NCBI GenBank assembly: GCA_035531775.1
Contig: DATKSG010000093.1
Coordinates: 8,201 to 72,200 of the forward strand
Reading direction: 5' to 3'
Length of the DNA stretch: 64,000 nucleotides
Source of the DNA: DATKSG01 sp035531775
Lineage (GTDB): Bacteria; Actinomycetota; Acidimicrobiia; Acidimicrobiales; UBA8190
Positions 9,201 to 18,783 of the stretch are shown here, piece by piece (the stretch's first letter is position 1; each line of letters starts with the position of its first letter). Both the position numbers and the translations under genes were made by a program. The notes beneath the pieces are model-generated. The model searched no databases. It saw nothing but the letters and a program-made list of their open reading frames with translations, and had not been told where the DNA came from.

Positions 9201-9317
9201 TCACTCCGAGCGCTGTCGGCGCCTCCTGGGCTTCAGGGCGAACCACCAGATGCTGGCCGCCGTGCCGGCCAGGCCGATGGCGGCCGCCAGCCTCTTCAGT
9301 CCCCGGTGTCCGCTCAC
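9201..9317 (-). CDS. Predicted 38-residue single-pass membrane peptide
   Basis: A short frame from GTG at 9317 to TGA at 9201, 31 nt downstream of the sphingosine-phosphate-lyase-like gene on the same strand. It encodes one hydrophobic segment (about residues 9-28, rich in Ala, Gly, Leu with IWWF at its end) followed by a strongly basic tail KPRRRRQR. This shape fits a small inner-membrane protein with a cytoplasmic C-terminus. It is too short for composition to prove coding. No homologue is recognised, and expression as the last operon gene is inferred. Confidence 0.45.
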   Translation of the reverse strand: MSGHRGLKRLAAAIGLAGTAASIWWFALKPRRRRQRSE

Positions 9318-9348
9318 GGCGCAGACAGTAGCCCCACCACGGGGCCGC

Positions 9349-10758
9349 TCAGGCCTTGAACTGCAAGTCGCCGTAGCGGGCCAGCAACTCCTCCACCGTG
9401 CCCCGGGTCTTCACCGTCCCGGTCATGCCGTAGATGGGAGCCATCACCCCGTGCGCGCCGGGCAGGGATCTCACTGCTTGGACGGAGGCTCCGAGATCGG
9501 CCACGAACCGGTCGGCCACCCCCGGCTGAGCATGGCGCAACGTCACGCAGATGTGAGCGGCCGGCGGGCTCTGCAGTCCGTTCAGGCTCCATCCCTTGCC
9601 GCTCATCTGGTCCATGACGGCATACACGTCGACCTGGTCGGAGGCGAAGGCGATGACCCACAAGGGGTCCCCCAGCACGAAGATCTCGGGGATGGCCTCG
9701 ATGCCGCGCCGGATGGTGGCGGCCGTGTCGAGGACGGCCTTGGTGGCCACCATGTAACCCTCCTCCCCGAAGGCGAGCATGGCGGCCCACGCCTCGGCCG
9801 TCAGGGCCCCGGGTCGGCTGCCGGCGAAGGTCGGCGAGTAGTAGAGGCCTCCCATCCAGGTGGCCGTGCGGTAGTACTGGTACCGGCGCAGCTCGTTGGT
9901 CCGGTAAAGGACCACCGACGTCCCTTTGGCGGCATACCCGAACTTGTGGGTGTCGGCCGACATCGACGTGACGCCGGGCAGCCGGAAGTCGAAGGGGGGC
10001 ACGGGATAGCCCATGCGCTCGGCCCACGGCAGGACGAAGCCCCCGAGGCAACAGTCGACGTGACAGCCCACCCCCCGGCGCAGCGCCAGGTCGGCCAGCT
10101 CTTCGACGGGATCGATGATCCCGTGGGGGAACCCCGGCGCAGAGGCCACCACGGCCACGGTCTTGTCGGTGATCAGGCGGGCGGCGGCGGCCACGTCGGC
10201 CTTCCAGTCCGGCCCCAGTGGCACGGGGACCAGGCGAATGCCGAAGTAGTGGGCCGCCTTGTCGAAGGCGGCATGGGCGCTCACGGGGACCACGATCTCG
10301 GGGTCGGTGATGCCGCGCTCGGCCCGGGCCCGGTCGCGATACGTCCGCATGGCCAGGAGGATGCTCTCGGTGCCTCCGGAGGACACCGTGCCGCAGACTC
10401 CTTGGTCCCCGGACTCGCCACCGCCGAGCATGGAGGCGGTCATGGCCACAATCTCGGCTTCGTACTTCACGGCGCTCGGCCACAGCTCGGGGTGCAGAGG
10501 ATTGGCCTGCGACGTCACGGCGTAGACGTCGTTCAAGAAGTCGATGTGCTCGGCCCCCCCGTGGTAGACGGCCCCCGAGGCGAAGCCGGACTTCCACTTG
10601 TCCTGCTCCCCGGCGGCCAGGGCGCGCATCTCGGCCAGGATCTCGTCGCGGTCGCGCCCGGTGGCGGGGAGCCGGGTGTAGGTGTGGTGGGTCTCGCGGT
10701 AGGGCCGTAGCTCTGCCTCGAGGGCCTCGACCACGAAGTCCAGGTCCGACGACTTCAT
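9349..10758 (-). CDS. PLP-dependent lyase of the sphingosine-1-phosphate lyase / group II decarboxylase family
   Basis: 469 residues. The PLP-binding lysine lies in SADTHKFGYAAKG, and the upstream HVDCCLGGFVLPW, the VSSGGTESI phosphate-binding stretch and SAHAAFDKA resemble sphingosine-1-phosphate lyases (retro-aldol cleavage of phospho-amino-alcohols) more than glutamate decarboxylases. Its ATG overlaps the stop of the FGGY kinase gene (ATGA), so the kinase and lyase are made together. No N-terminal membrane anchor is present, unlike eukaryotic enzymes. The substrate is unknown; a phosphorylated amino-polyol produced by the kinase is an attractive inference. Confidence 0.83.
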   Translation of the reverse strand: MKSSDLDFVVEALEAELRPYRETHHTYTRLPATGRDRDEILAEMRALAAGEQDKWKSGFASGAVYHGGAEHIDFLNDVYAVTSQANPLHPELWPSAVKYEAEIVAMTASMLGGGESGDQGVCGTVSSGGTESILLAMRTYRDRARAERGITDPEIVVPVSAHAAFDKAAHYFGIRLVPVPLGPDWKADVAAAARLITDKTVAVVASAPGFPHGIIDPVEELADLALRRGVGCHVDCCLGGFVLPWAERMGYPVPPFDFRLPGVTSMSADTHKFGYAAKGTSVVLYRTNELRRYQYYRTATWMGGLYYSPTFAGSRPGALTAEAWAAMLAFGEEGYMVATKAVLDTAATIRRGIEAIPEIFVLGDPLWVIAFASDQVDVYAVMDQMSGKGWSLNGLQSPPAAHICVTLRHAQPGVADRFVADLGASVQAVRSLPGAHGVMAPIYGMTGTVKTRGTVEELLARYGDLQFKA

Positions 10759-12389
10759 GTCTTCGACGCTCCTTGTGTGTTGGCTCCTCGGGTGGCCGAC
10801 CTCGTGGCGTTGAGGCGCTTGTGGATGCCCTTGGTGCGCTTGTACAGGTTCACGAATTCGCCGTAGAGCTCGTCGTACACCGGGCGCAGCGCCGGATCGG
10901 GTTCGAAGGTTCGTCGAACGTCGACCATGGCCGGGATGTCCTCGACCTGAACAACACCCAGTGCCAACCACGTCAGTATGCCCGCTCCCCGCACGTTGGC
11001 CAGCACCGGGTCGGCCACCTGCCGGATGGGCCGACCGGTCACATCGGCGTGGATCTGGGCCCAGACGTCGGACTTCGCCCCTCCCCCGATAAAGGCCAGG
11101 GACGGGAATGGCCGGCCGATGAAGTGCTCCACCGCCCCGAGCAGCCAGCGGCTGTTGTAGGCCACTCCCTCGTAGACGGCGCGCACCAGGTCGCCCCGGG
11201 TGGTCGCCAGCGACAGGTTGTGGAATCCGCCCCGGATGGTGTGGTCGTCCACCGGCGACCGCTCGCCGTTGAGCCAAGGCGTGAACAACGTCCGGTGCGC
11301 CCCCGGCGTGGACGCCGCTGCCACCTCGTCCATGCGGGCGTAGATGTCGTCCGCCGGAGCAGTCGAGCCCAGCGCGTCGTTCCCCGACAGCACGGTCTCG
11401 GCCAGGAACGTCAGGCAGGCGCCGGCCGTCTCGTGCTCGTCAGCCACCATGTACCGGCCGGGCAGCGCCGAGGGGAGCGAGGCCACGTTGCGCACGGGGT
11501 CGGTCTTCTTATACGGGACATGGCACGAGATCCACGACGAGGTCCCGATGTAGAGATGTCCCTCGAAGTCGGCCACCGCACCCGAGCCCACCGCAGCCGA
11601 GTGCACGTCGCCGGTGCCGGTGGCCACCGGCAGGCCGGCCGCCAGTCCGAGGTCCCCGGCGGCCGCTACCGATAGATGGCCGATGATGGTGGCCGACGGA
11701 GCCAGATCCGGGAGCTTCTCCCGGTCGAGCCCGGCCATGCGCATCAAGGTGGGGTCGTATTCGACTGCGTCAACACGTCGGTTGTCGGTGACCCAGTGGG
11801 CGGCAATGGAGTCGAACGAGGCGACGAAGCGCCCGGTCAGCTTGTGATTGAGCCAGTCGACCGGTTCCAGGAACTTGTGCGTCCCTGCGTACAGCGACGG
11901 CTCGTTGTCGCGCATCCACAGGATGTGGGCCGTGGGATCCTTGCCGGAGTGTCCCGGTGCCCCGCCGGTCAAGCGCACCCAGCGCCAGAGCTTGCGTACG
12001 TCGTAGCCCAGGACCTTGACCGGCCCGGCCATCTGGCGGCGCATAGCGGTGGCGCCGCGCGAGTCCATCCAGATGAGAGCGGGCCGCACGGGCGTGCCGT
12101 CGGCGGCCGAGGCCACCGTGCCCGACCACTGCGACGTGCAACCGATCCCCACGACCTGCTCGGCGGTGGCGGCACCCGACCCGAGCACCTGGCGCGTGGC
12201 CACCACGATGGCCTCCCACCACGACAGCGGGTCCTGCTCGGCTCCCCCACCGGGCAGCAGGCGTAGGACAGTGTCAGCCTTGGCGTGCGCTGCGATCTGG
12301 CCGCGCTGGTTGACCAGGGCCACTTTCGGGCCTCCGGTGCCGAGATCGACGGCGAGCACATATCCTTCGCCTTCGAGCCCCTCCGCCAC
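10755..12389 (-). CDS. FGGY-family carbohydrate kinase (xylulokinase-like)
   Basis: Phosphorylates a sugar or polyol with ATP. The 544-residue protein starts with the ATPase phosphate-1 motif LAVDLGTGGPKVALV, has LIWMDSRG and the second-domain motif TGTGDVHSAAVGSG, and the C-terminal FIGGGAKSDVWAQIHADV signature of the FGGY family. The basic C-terminal tail (KRTKGIHKRLN onward) is longer than usual. It starts 10 nt after the GNAT stop and overlaps the lyase gene by 4 nt. Substrate specificity cannot be read from sequence. Confidence 0.88.
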   Translation of the reverse strand: MAEGLEGEGYVLAVDLGTGGPKVALVNQRGQIAAHAKADTVLRLLPGGGAEQDPLSWWEAIVVATRQVLGSGAATAEQVVGIGCTSQWSGTVASAADGTPVRPALIWMDSRGATAMRRQMAGPVKVLGYDVRKLWRWVRLTGGAPGHSGKDPTAHILWMRDNEPSLYAGTHKFLEPVDWLNHKLTGRFVASFDSIAAHWVTDNRRVDAVEYDPTLMRMAGLDREKLPDLAPSATIIGHLSVAAAGDLGLAAGLPVATGTGDVHSAAVGSGAVADFEGHLYIGTSSWISCHVPYKKTDPVRNVASLPSALPGRYMVADEHETAGACLTFLAETVLSGNDALGSTAPADDIYARMDEVAAASTPGAHRTLFTPWLNGERSPVDDHTIRGGFHNLSLATTRGDLVRAVYEGVAYNSRWLLGAVEHFIGRPFPSLAFIGGGAKSDVWAQIHADVTGRPIRQVADPVLANVRGAGILTWLALGVVQVEDIPAMVDVRRTFEPDPALRPVYDELYGEFVNLYKRTKGIHKRLNATRSATRGANTQGASKT

Positions 12390-12399
12390 GTCGGAGAGC

Positions 12400-12933
12400 C
12401 TAAACCGGCCGCTTGGCGCCGAGCCCCGCCTCGGCGCCCTTCACGAAGTGGTACTCGAGGCTGTCCGACAGGTCCTCCAGGGCGCGCCATCCCGGGAGAC
12501 GCCGGTAGCCGAGACCCTCGTATAGGCGGTGCGCGTCGAGAAAGCGCGTGTCGGTCCACAGCTCCACGCCCTGGAGCCCACGATGGACCGCTTCGGCCTC
12601 GACCAACCCGACCAGGGTTGTGGCCAGGCCTTTGCGCCGCTCGGACGCAGCGACGTACAACAGCTGCAACTCGAGGATGCCGGCGCCGGCGGCCGGACGA
12701 CAGGCCACCGATCCCACCACCGTCCCTTGGCGCTCAGCCACCCACACCCCGCCCTGAGCCTCGGCGTAATGACTGGCCACGCGCAGCAGGTGTGGCGATT
12801 CCTTGTCGGTGTCGAGCACACATCCCTCGTACTCCGAGAAGCAGGCGCGCACCAGGTAGATCACCGATGCCGCATCGGCGTCGGTTGCTGGGCGCACCCC
12901 GGCATGGACAGTAGGTGCCCCGCCGCCTGGCAT
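12400..12933 (-). CDS. GNAT-family N-acetyltransferase
   Basis: 177-residue acetyl-CoA-dependent acyltransferase. The acetyl-CoA pyrophosphate loop is SERRKGLATTLVG (about residues 94-106), preceded by the LELQLLYVA strand and followed by ELWTDTRFLDAHRLYEGLGYRR, the typical motif B region. The ATG at 12933 lies 2 nt after the stop of the debranching-type gene, so it sits inside the minus-strand operon. The acceptor is unknown; the sugar-related neighbours make a small-molecule substrate more likely than a protein, but that is only context. Confidence 0.85.
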   Translation of the reverse strand: MPGGGAPTVHAGVRPATDADAASVIYLVRACFSEYEGCVLDTDKESPHLLRVASHYAEAQGGVWVAERQGTVVGSVACRPAAGAGILELQLLYVAASERRKGLATTLVGLVEAEAVHRGLQGVELWTDTRFLDAHRLYEGLGYRRLPGWRALEDLSDSLEYHFVKGAEAGLGAKRPV

Positions 12934-12935
12934 GG

Positions 12936-15080
12936 TCAGGCGGCGGTGGCCGGATGTCGAGGTTCGGAGACCAGTTCGACCTCGGGCGGCAGGCCGGTGA
13001 CCGACACGTCGTCGCCGTCCACCTCGACGGTCACCCTGGCCCCGCCCAGGGGGATTCCCTCCACCTTGAGCCGCTGCATGCCGGGCAACAGCACCGGCGC
13101 CAGCCAGGTCTTTCCGTAAGGCACCCACGGGTCCAGGCGCAACATGGTGCGCAGGCACAGCAGAGGCGAAGCGGCCGACCACGCCTGGGGCGAGCAGGAC
13201 GTGGGGTAGGCGACCGGCGAGGGGAAGTCCTCCGGCCCAAGGCCGCTGAAAAGCTCCGGCAACCGGCCGCCGAGCTGCGTCGCAGCGGCGAGGAGAGCGG
13301 TGATGAGGCGTTGGGTGTGGTCCATGAACCCGTAACGAGCCAGTCCGGCCGCCACGATGGCCGTATCGTGCGGCCACACCGAACCGCAGTGATAGCTGAT
13401 CGGGTTGTACCCGCCCATGTCGGTGCCCAGCGTGCGCACTCCCCAGCCGCTGAACATCTGCTTCGACAGGAGCCGGTCGGCCACGATGGCGGCCTTCTCT
13501 TCGTCCACGATGCCGGTCCACAGGCAGTGGCCCATGTTCGAAGTGAGCGAGTCGATCCGGTGCTTGTCGGCATCGAGGCCCACGGCGAACCAGCCCTTCT
13601 CCTCGCACCAGAAGTCGCGGTTGAAATCAGCCTTCAGGCCGGCGGCCTTGGCCCTGTATCGGTCGTAGGTTCCCTCGTCGCCTTGCTCCCGGGCGAAGTG
13701 GGCCCGAGCCAGGTAGGCGCCGTAGACATAGGCCTGCACCTCGGCCAGGGCGATCGGCGCCTCGGCCACCCGGCCGTCGGCGTAACGGATGCCGTCCCAG
13801 GAGTCCTTCCACCCCTGGTTGGCCAGTCCACGGTCGGTGGCGCGGTGGTACTCCACGTACCCGTCACCGTCGGCATCGCCGAAGCGCTCGATCCATTCGA
13901 GGGCTCGCTCGGCGTTGGGCAACAGCTCCTCTACGGCCTCGCGGGCCAAGCCCCATCGGCGGAGCTCGCCGAGCAGCATGACGAACAGAGGCGTGGCATC
14001 GGCCGTGCCGTAGTAGATCGAACCACCACCGAGCGACAGCGAAGGCGCCTCGCCGAAACGCATCTCGTGGAGGATGCGACCGGGCTGCTCCTCGCTGCGG
14101 GGATCGATGTCCTTGCCCTGGAAGCGCGCCAGCGTCTGCAGCACACCGAGGGCCAGATCGGGGTCCACGATCAGGGCCATCCACGAGGTGATGAGCGAGT
14201 CGCGCCCGAAGACGGTCATGAACCACGGCGCGCCGGCCGCCAGCACGACCCGCTCGGGGAAGTCCGGATCGAAGATCCGCAGGGCCCCCAGGTCTTCGGC
14301 GCTCCGGGCCAGCACCGCTCCGAGAGCCTCGTCGTCGGTCTCGACATGGGGCACCTGGCGACGCCACTTGGCCAGGCGCTCCGAGGGTGCGGCCCGCTCG
14401 ACCGGCTGCCCGCACCGGTACCGGGGATCGATGACCTTCCCCTCGATGACCGGGTAGACCTCTATGCACCCCTTCCACTCGCCGCGCGCCGGGACTATGG
14501 CCTCGAACGTGGCTATGTCACGGCCGACCTGCGAGGGCGTGGGCGAGAAGTGCAGCACCGTCCCGCGGCTGACCGTCCCCCTGCGGTAAGAGATCTCCAG
14601 GCTGTCGGCGCGGACCTCGCGCGACACCTCGCCTTCGGCTTCGCCGCCGCGGCCCTCCTTCACGGCGAAGAGGTCGGCGAAGTCGCAGTCCACGAAGATC
14701 TCGACCGAGCAGAAAGTGGCCTCGTCGCCGAAGTTCCGGATGGTGATGTCCTCGCGCATCCCCTGGCCTACGTAGCGCGCCCGGAACACCATGAGGGTCG
14801 AGTCGGCCCGACCCGGTCGTGGTTGGCAGCGCGACACGAAAGTGGCCGAGAACGGCTCCTCGCCCACCGCCGCCAGGGGTTCAGGCCGCACCCCGTTCAC
14901 CAGCATCTCGAGGCGGGACAAGATGCGCGTGTCGCGTACGAATAGGCCCTGGGCCGTATTCGGCACCATGTCACCCACCCCGCCGCTGATGGCGAAGGTC
15001 GACTCGTCGACCAGGGTCACAGACCCTCCGCCCTGGCCCAGGCTGGTCACCTTTCCTGAGTAGGTCCACGGATCGCTCAT
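12936..15080 (-). CDS. Glycogen-debranching-type amylo-alpha-1,6-glucosidase family protein
   Basis: 714 residues. An N-terminal all-beta domain (GDE_N_bis-like, containing FVRDTRILSRLEMLVNG) is followed by an alpha/alpha toroid with GAPWFMTVFGRDSLITSW, YEAR-type linkers, NQGWKDSWDG, SYHCGSVWPHDTAIVA and YPTSCSPQAWSAASP, all typical of trehalose/glycogen debranching-like GH63/GH133 relatives. It is cytoplasmic, with no signal peptide. The ATG at 15080 is 8 nt after a TAGCGT -10 box (15094-15089), and the promoter spacer carries an 18-bp palindrome. It heads the operon with GNAT, kinase and lyase. The exact glycosidic linkage is unknown. Confidence 0.87.
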   Translation of the reverse strand: MSDPWTYSGKVTSLGQGGGSVTLVDESTFAISGGVGDMVPNTAQGLFVRDTRILSRLEMLVNGVRPEPLAAVGEEPFSATFVSRCQPRPGRADSTLMVFRARYVGQGMREDITIRNFGDEATFCSVEIFVDCDFADLFAVKEGRGGEAEGEVSREVRADSLEISYRRGTVSRGTVLHFSPTPSQVGRDIATFEAIVPARGEWKGCIEVYPVIEGKVIDPRYRCGQPVERAAPSERLAKWRRQVPHVETDDEALGAVLARSAEDLGALRIFDPDFPERVVLAAGAPWFMTVFGRDSLITSWMALIVDPDLALGVLQTLARFQGKDIDPRSEEQPGRILHEMRFGEAPSLSLGGGSIYYGTADATPLFVMLLGELRRWGLAREAVEELLPNAERALEWIERFGDADGDGYVEYHRATDRGLANQGWKDSWDGIRYADGRVAEAPIALAEVQAYVYGAYLARAHFAREQGDEGTYDRYRAKAAGLKADFNRDFWCEEKGWFAVGLDADKHRIDSLTSNMGHCLWTGIVDEEKAAIVADRLLSKQMFSGWGVRTLGTDMGGYNPISYHCGSVWPHDTAIVAAGLARYGFMDHTQRLITALLAAATQLGGRLPELFSGLGPEDFPSPVAYPTSCSPQAWSAASPLLCLRTMLRLDPWVPYGKTWLAPVLLPGMQRLKVEGIPLGGARVTVEVDGDDVSVTGLPPEVELVSEPRHPATAA

Positions 15081-15096
15081 TCGCTGCGACGCTACC

Positions 15097-15114
15097 GGAC
15101 CCTGTTCAGGGTCC
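15097..15114. promoter_or_regulatory. 18-bp palindromic operator candidate in the glucosidase promoter
   Basis: GGACCCTGTTCAGGGTCC: two 8-bp perfect arms around a 2-bp centre. It begins 3 nt upstream of the minus-strand TAGCGT -10 box and fills the -10/-35 spacer, the classic position for a repressor. It is also 73 bp upstream of the divergent sufC TACACT box. The regulator is not identifiable in the window. Confidence 0.55.
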
Positions 15115-15198
15115 TGTCGGCCCCTGGCCCAGACGGGCCGCCTCCGGATTGCCACTACCGCCGTAGTGCAAATCCGCTCCGGGCGATACACTGGGGGC

Positions 15199-15938
<740 letters not shown>

Positions 15939-15942
<4 letters not shown>

Positions 15943-17177
15943 ATCAGGTGCTCGACGTCGCCGCCATCAAGAAGGATTTCCCGGTGCTGTCGCAGACCAC
16001 TCACGGCAAGCGCCTCGTGTACCTCGACTCAGCCGCCTCGTCACAACATCCCCGGGCTGTGCTGGACGCCATGGACGACTACTACGAGACCACCCACGCC
16101 AATGTGCACCGGGGCGTGTACGCCCTGGCCGAAGAGGCCGACCGACGCTACGAAGCGGCCCGGGTCACCGTCGGGCGGTTCATCGGAGCACCCGAGCCGG
16201 CCCAGGAGGTGCTCTTCACCAAGAACGCCACCGAGGCCGTCAACCTGGTGGCCTCGACGTGGGGCCGGGCCAACCTTCACCCCGGCGACGCCGTATTGCT
16301 CACCGACATGGAGCACCACGCCAACCTGGTGCCGTGGCTGATGCTGGCCGAGGAGCGGGGCCTCGAGTTGCGCTGGATAGGCATCGACGACGACTACCGC
16401 TTGGACCTGTCGCAGCTCGACCGCCTGTTGGACGGGGTGAAGCTGGTGGCCTGCACCACCATGTCCAACGTGCTCGGCACCATCACCCCCTTCGCCGAGA
16501 TCGCCGCCGCCGCCCACGCAGCGGGGGCCGTGGTCCTGGCCGACGCCGCCCAGTCGGTACCCCACCTTCCCACCGACGTGAACTCATTGGGCTGTGACTT
16601 CCTGGCCTTCAGCGCCCACAAGATGCTCGGGCCCACCGGCATCGGGGTCCTATGGGGCCGTGGGGAGCTGCTCGAGGCCATGCCGCCCTTCTTGGGCGGG
16701 GGGGGCATGATCCGCGACGTGCGCCACGACGGCTTCACCACCAACGTGTTGCCGTGGAAATTCGAAGCGGGGACGCCCCCGATCGCCGAGGCCGTCGGCT
16801 TCGGCGCCGCCGTGCGGTACCTCGAGGGGATCGGCCTCGATGACATTGGGCGCCACGAGGTGGCCCTGGTGAGCTACGCCCTCGACACCTTGCACCATCG
16901 CTTCGGGGACGAGCTGCGCATCTTCGGGCCCCAGGGCACCGATGGCCGCGGCGGCGTTCTGTCATTGGCGCTCGGCGACGTCCATCCTCACGACCTGGCC
17001 CAGGTGCTCGACCAGTCCGGCGTCTGCGTGAGGGCCGGGCATCACTGCGCCAAGCCGCTCATGCGGCGTCTCGGCGTTCCGGCCACGGCCAGGGCCTCGT
17101 TCTACCTGTACAACGACGAAGCCGACGTCGACGCCCTGGCCGATGCGCTGGCCGAGGCCCGTACTCTGTTCGCCTGA
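15939..17177 (+). CDS. sufS: Cysteine desulfurase SufS
   Basis: PLP enzyme that removes sulfur from cysteine for Fe-S assembly. The 412 residues (from the GTG that overlaps the sufC stop as GTGA) include the PLP lysine in SAHKMLGPTG (around residue 228), the HANVHRGVYAL stretch and the active-site cysteine in GVCVRAGHHCAKP (around residue 370). The short loop around this cysteine marks the group II (SufS) type. An in-frame GTG at 15939-9 (15930) is an alternative start. SufU, encoded next, is its zinc-dependent sulfur acceptor. Confidence 0.95.
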
Positions 17178-17197
17178 TCGACACCCACGAGGAGACC

Positions 17198-17689
17198 ATG
17201 CCCGGCCTCGAAGACCTCTATCGCGAGATCATCCTCGACCACTACCGCAGCCCCCGCAACCGCGGCGAGCTCGCTGCGCCACCTGCCCATCGCACCGAAG
17301 GCTTCAACCCCCTGTGCGGGGACGAAGTGGTCGTTTTCGTCCAGCTCGAGGACGGCACCCTGGCCGACATCCGCATCGGCGGCCAGGGTTGCTCGATCAG
17401 CCAGTCCTCGGCATCGCTCATGTCAGCCGCTGTGAAGGGCAGGCCGTTGTCTGAGGTCCGTGACCTGATCCGCACCTTCAAGGCCATGATGTCGATCCAC
17501 GAAGCCCGCCTGGGCGAGCCCGGCGAGGGGGACGGAGACGACGAGGTGGTGGTGGTGGACGTGGAAGCGCTCGGCGAGCTTGCCGCCTTGCAGGGAGTGG
17601 TCAAGTTCCCGGTGCGCATAAAGTGCGCCACCTTGTCGTGGAACACCTTGGCCCAGGGCATCGACGAGGTGGAGGCAGGCACAGCCTGA
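17198..17689 (+). CDS. sufU: Zinc-dependent sulfurtransferase SufU
   Basis: Accepts persulfide sulfur from SufS. The 163 residues hold the three conserved cysteines at C40 (NPLCGD), C65 (QGCSIS) and C143 (IKCATL), plus the aspartate after C40 that completes the zinc site, and the insertion between the second and third cysteines that separates SufU from IscU scaffolds. That insertion here is acidic (GEGDGDDE). The ATG follows sufS by 20 nt with a GAGGAG Shine-Dalgarno. It is convergent with the second sufC, only 18 bases away. Confidence 0.94.
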   Translation: MPGLEDLYREIILDHYRSPRNRGELAAPPAHRTEGFNPLCGDEVVVFVQLEDGTLADIRIGGQGCSISQSSASLMSAAVKGRPLSEVRDLIRTFKAMMSIHEARLGEPGEGDGDDEVVVVDVEALGELAALQGVVKFPVRIKCATLSWNTLAQGIDEVEAGTA

Positions 17690-17707
17690 CGTCGAGGCAG
17701 CCCGTCA

Positions 17708-18469
17708 CTACTCGGGCTGGTACCCCGCGTAGCCCGTGTGCTCGAGCTCGTCGGCCAGTTCCGGGCCACCACTGGCCACGATGCGTCCGGCCACCAGGAC
17801 ATGCACGGCGTCGGGGCGGAGCACCGAAAGCAGCCGGCGGTAGTGGGTGATGGCGACCACACCGAGGCCCCATTCACCGACGGCCTCCGCCACCCGCCGG
17901 GCCACGTCGCGCAGCCCGTCCACGTCGAGGCCCGAGTCCAATTCGTCGAGCACGGCCACGGCCGGCCGGAGGACGCCGAGCTGCAGTGTCTCGCTGCGCT
18001 TGCGCTCGCCTCCCGACAGGTCCACATTGAGCGAGCGCTCGAGGAGTTTGGCCCCGAGGCCCACGCGTTGGGCCTCGGCCGTCGCCCGCTGCTCCACCGA
18101 TGCGCCGATCACCCCGGCGAGGTCGGGCCCGTCGGCCAGGGCGGCGCCGAGCACGTCGGCCAGGCGCACACCGGGCACTTCGGTCGGGTACTGGGGAGCG
18201 AGGAACAGCCCGAGTCGGGCTCGCTGCCATGGTGCCAGGGCCAGGAGATCGTGGCCGTCGAGGTGGACCTGGCCCCCCGTCACCTCGATGCCCGGTCGCC
18301 CCATCAGCGCATGGGCCAGTGTGCTCTTGCCCGATCCGTTCGGGCCCATCACGGCGTGGATCTCCCCGCTTCGAACCGTCAGATCGATGCCCCGGAGCAC
18401 GGTGCGCCCGGCCACGTCGGCCGATAGCCCGCCCACCACCAGTTCGTGGGTCCCTCCCCCGTCGTTCAC
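17708..18469 (-). CDS. Second SufC-type ATPase, in the sufD operon (copy 2)
   Basis: 253-residue SufC paralogue. Walker A is GPNGSGKST, the Q-loop region LAPQYPTEVPG, the signature LSGGERKRSE and Walker B VLDELDSGLDVD, so all ATPase motifs are intact, but it differs throughout from the copy at 15199 (for example LAPQYP versus LAFQYP, and DELDSG versus DETDSG). GTG at 18469 overlaps the Rieske stop (GTGA). The order sufD–Rieske–sufC is the usual actinobacterial one, so this may be the ancestral partner of SufB/SufD. Whether both copies enter one complex is unknown. Confidence 0.9.
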   Translation of the reverse strand: MNDGGGTHELVVGGLSADVAGRTVLRGIDLTVRSGEIHAVMGPNGSGKSTLAHALMGRPGIEVTGGQVHLDGHDLLALAPWQRARLGLFLAPQYPTEVPGVRLADVLGAALADGPDLAGVIGASVEQRATAEAQRVGLGAKLLERSLNVDLSGGERKRSETLQLGVLRPAVAVLDELDSGLDVDGLRDVARRVAEAVGEWGLGVVAITHYRRLLSVLRPDAVHVLVAGRIVASGGPELADELEHTGYAGYQPE

Positions 18470-18783
18470 GGGAGCTCGACCATGACGTCGTCGCCTTCGA
18501 CGCGCACCGGGTAGACCGGCACGGACTTGGTGGCCGGCAACGAGAGCGGCTCGCCGGTGCGAAGGTCGAATGTCGACCCGTGCTTCCAGCATTCGAGCTC
18601 GCACGCGTCGGCGAAGACCTCACCCTCCGACAACGAGTAGTCCTCGTGGCTGCAGGTGTCGCTCAGGGCGTAGAAGTCGTCCTCGATCCGCACCACGGCG
18701 ATGCGATAGGCACCGACCTCGAAGCGACGGGCCGTGCCGGGAGCGATGTCGGAGCGAGCGCACAGCCGGACGGTGTCACCCAT
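18466..18783 (-). CDS. Rieske [2Fe-2S] ferredoxin in the suf operon
   Basis: 105-residue non-haem-dioxygenase-type Rieske protein. The cluster ligands are C44-S-H46 and C65-W-K-H68, with the typical 18-residue spacing. The ATG at 18783 overlaps the end of sufD by 8 nt, and its own stop overlaps the sufC copy 2 start by 4 nt, so it is firmly inside the operon. In this position it probably serves electron supply to Fe-S assembly, as in other actinobacterial suf operons; this role is inferred. Confidence 0.92.
   Translation of the reverse strand: MGDTVRLCARSDIAPGTARRFEVGAYRIAVVRIEDDFYALSDTCSHEDYSLSEGEVFADACELECWKHGSTFDLRTGEPLSLPATKSVPVYPVRVEGDDVMVELP

Noticed and set aside
9250..10710. A 486-codon plus-strand frame over the lyase gene
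   Set aside because: Low-complexity His/Gly/Arg-rich product typical of antisense frames in high-GC DNA; the lyase frame has conserved PLP motifs.
12915..14945. A 676-codon open frame on the plus strand opposite the glucosidase gene
   Set aside because: It is the complement shadow of a GC-rich gene. Its product has no recognisable motifs, while the minus strand encodes a clear glycosidase.
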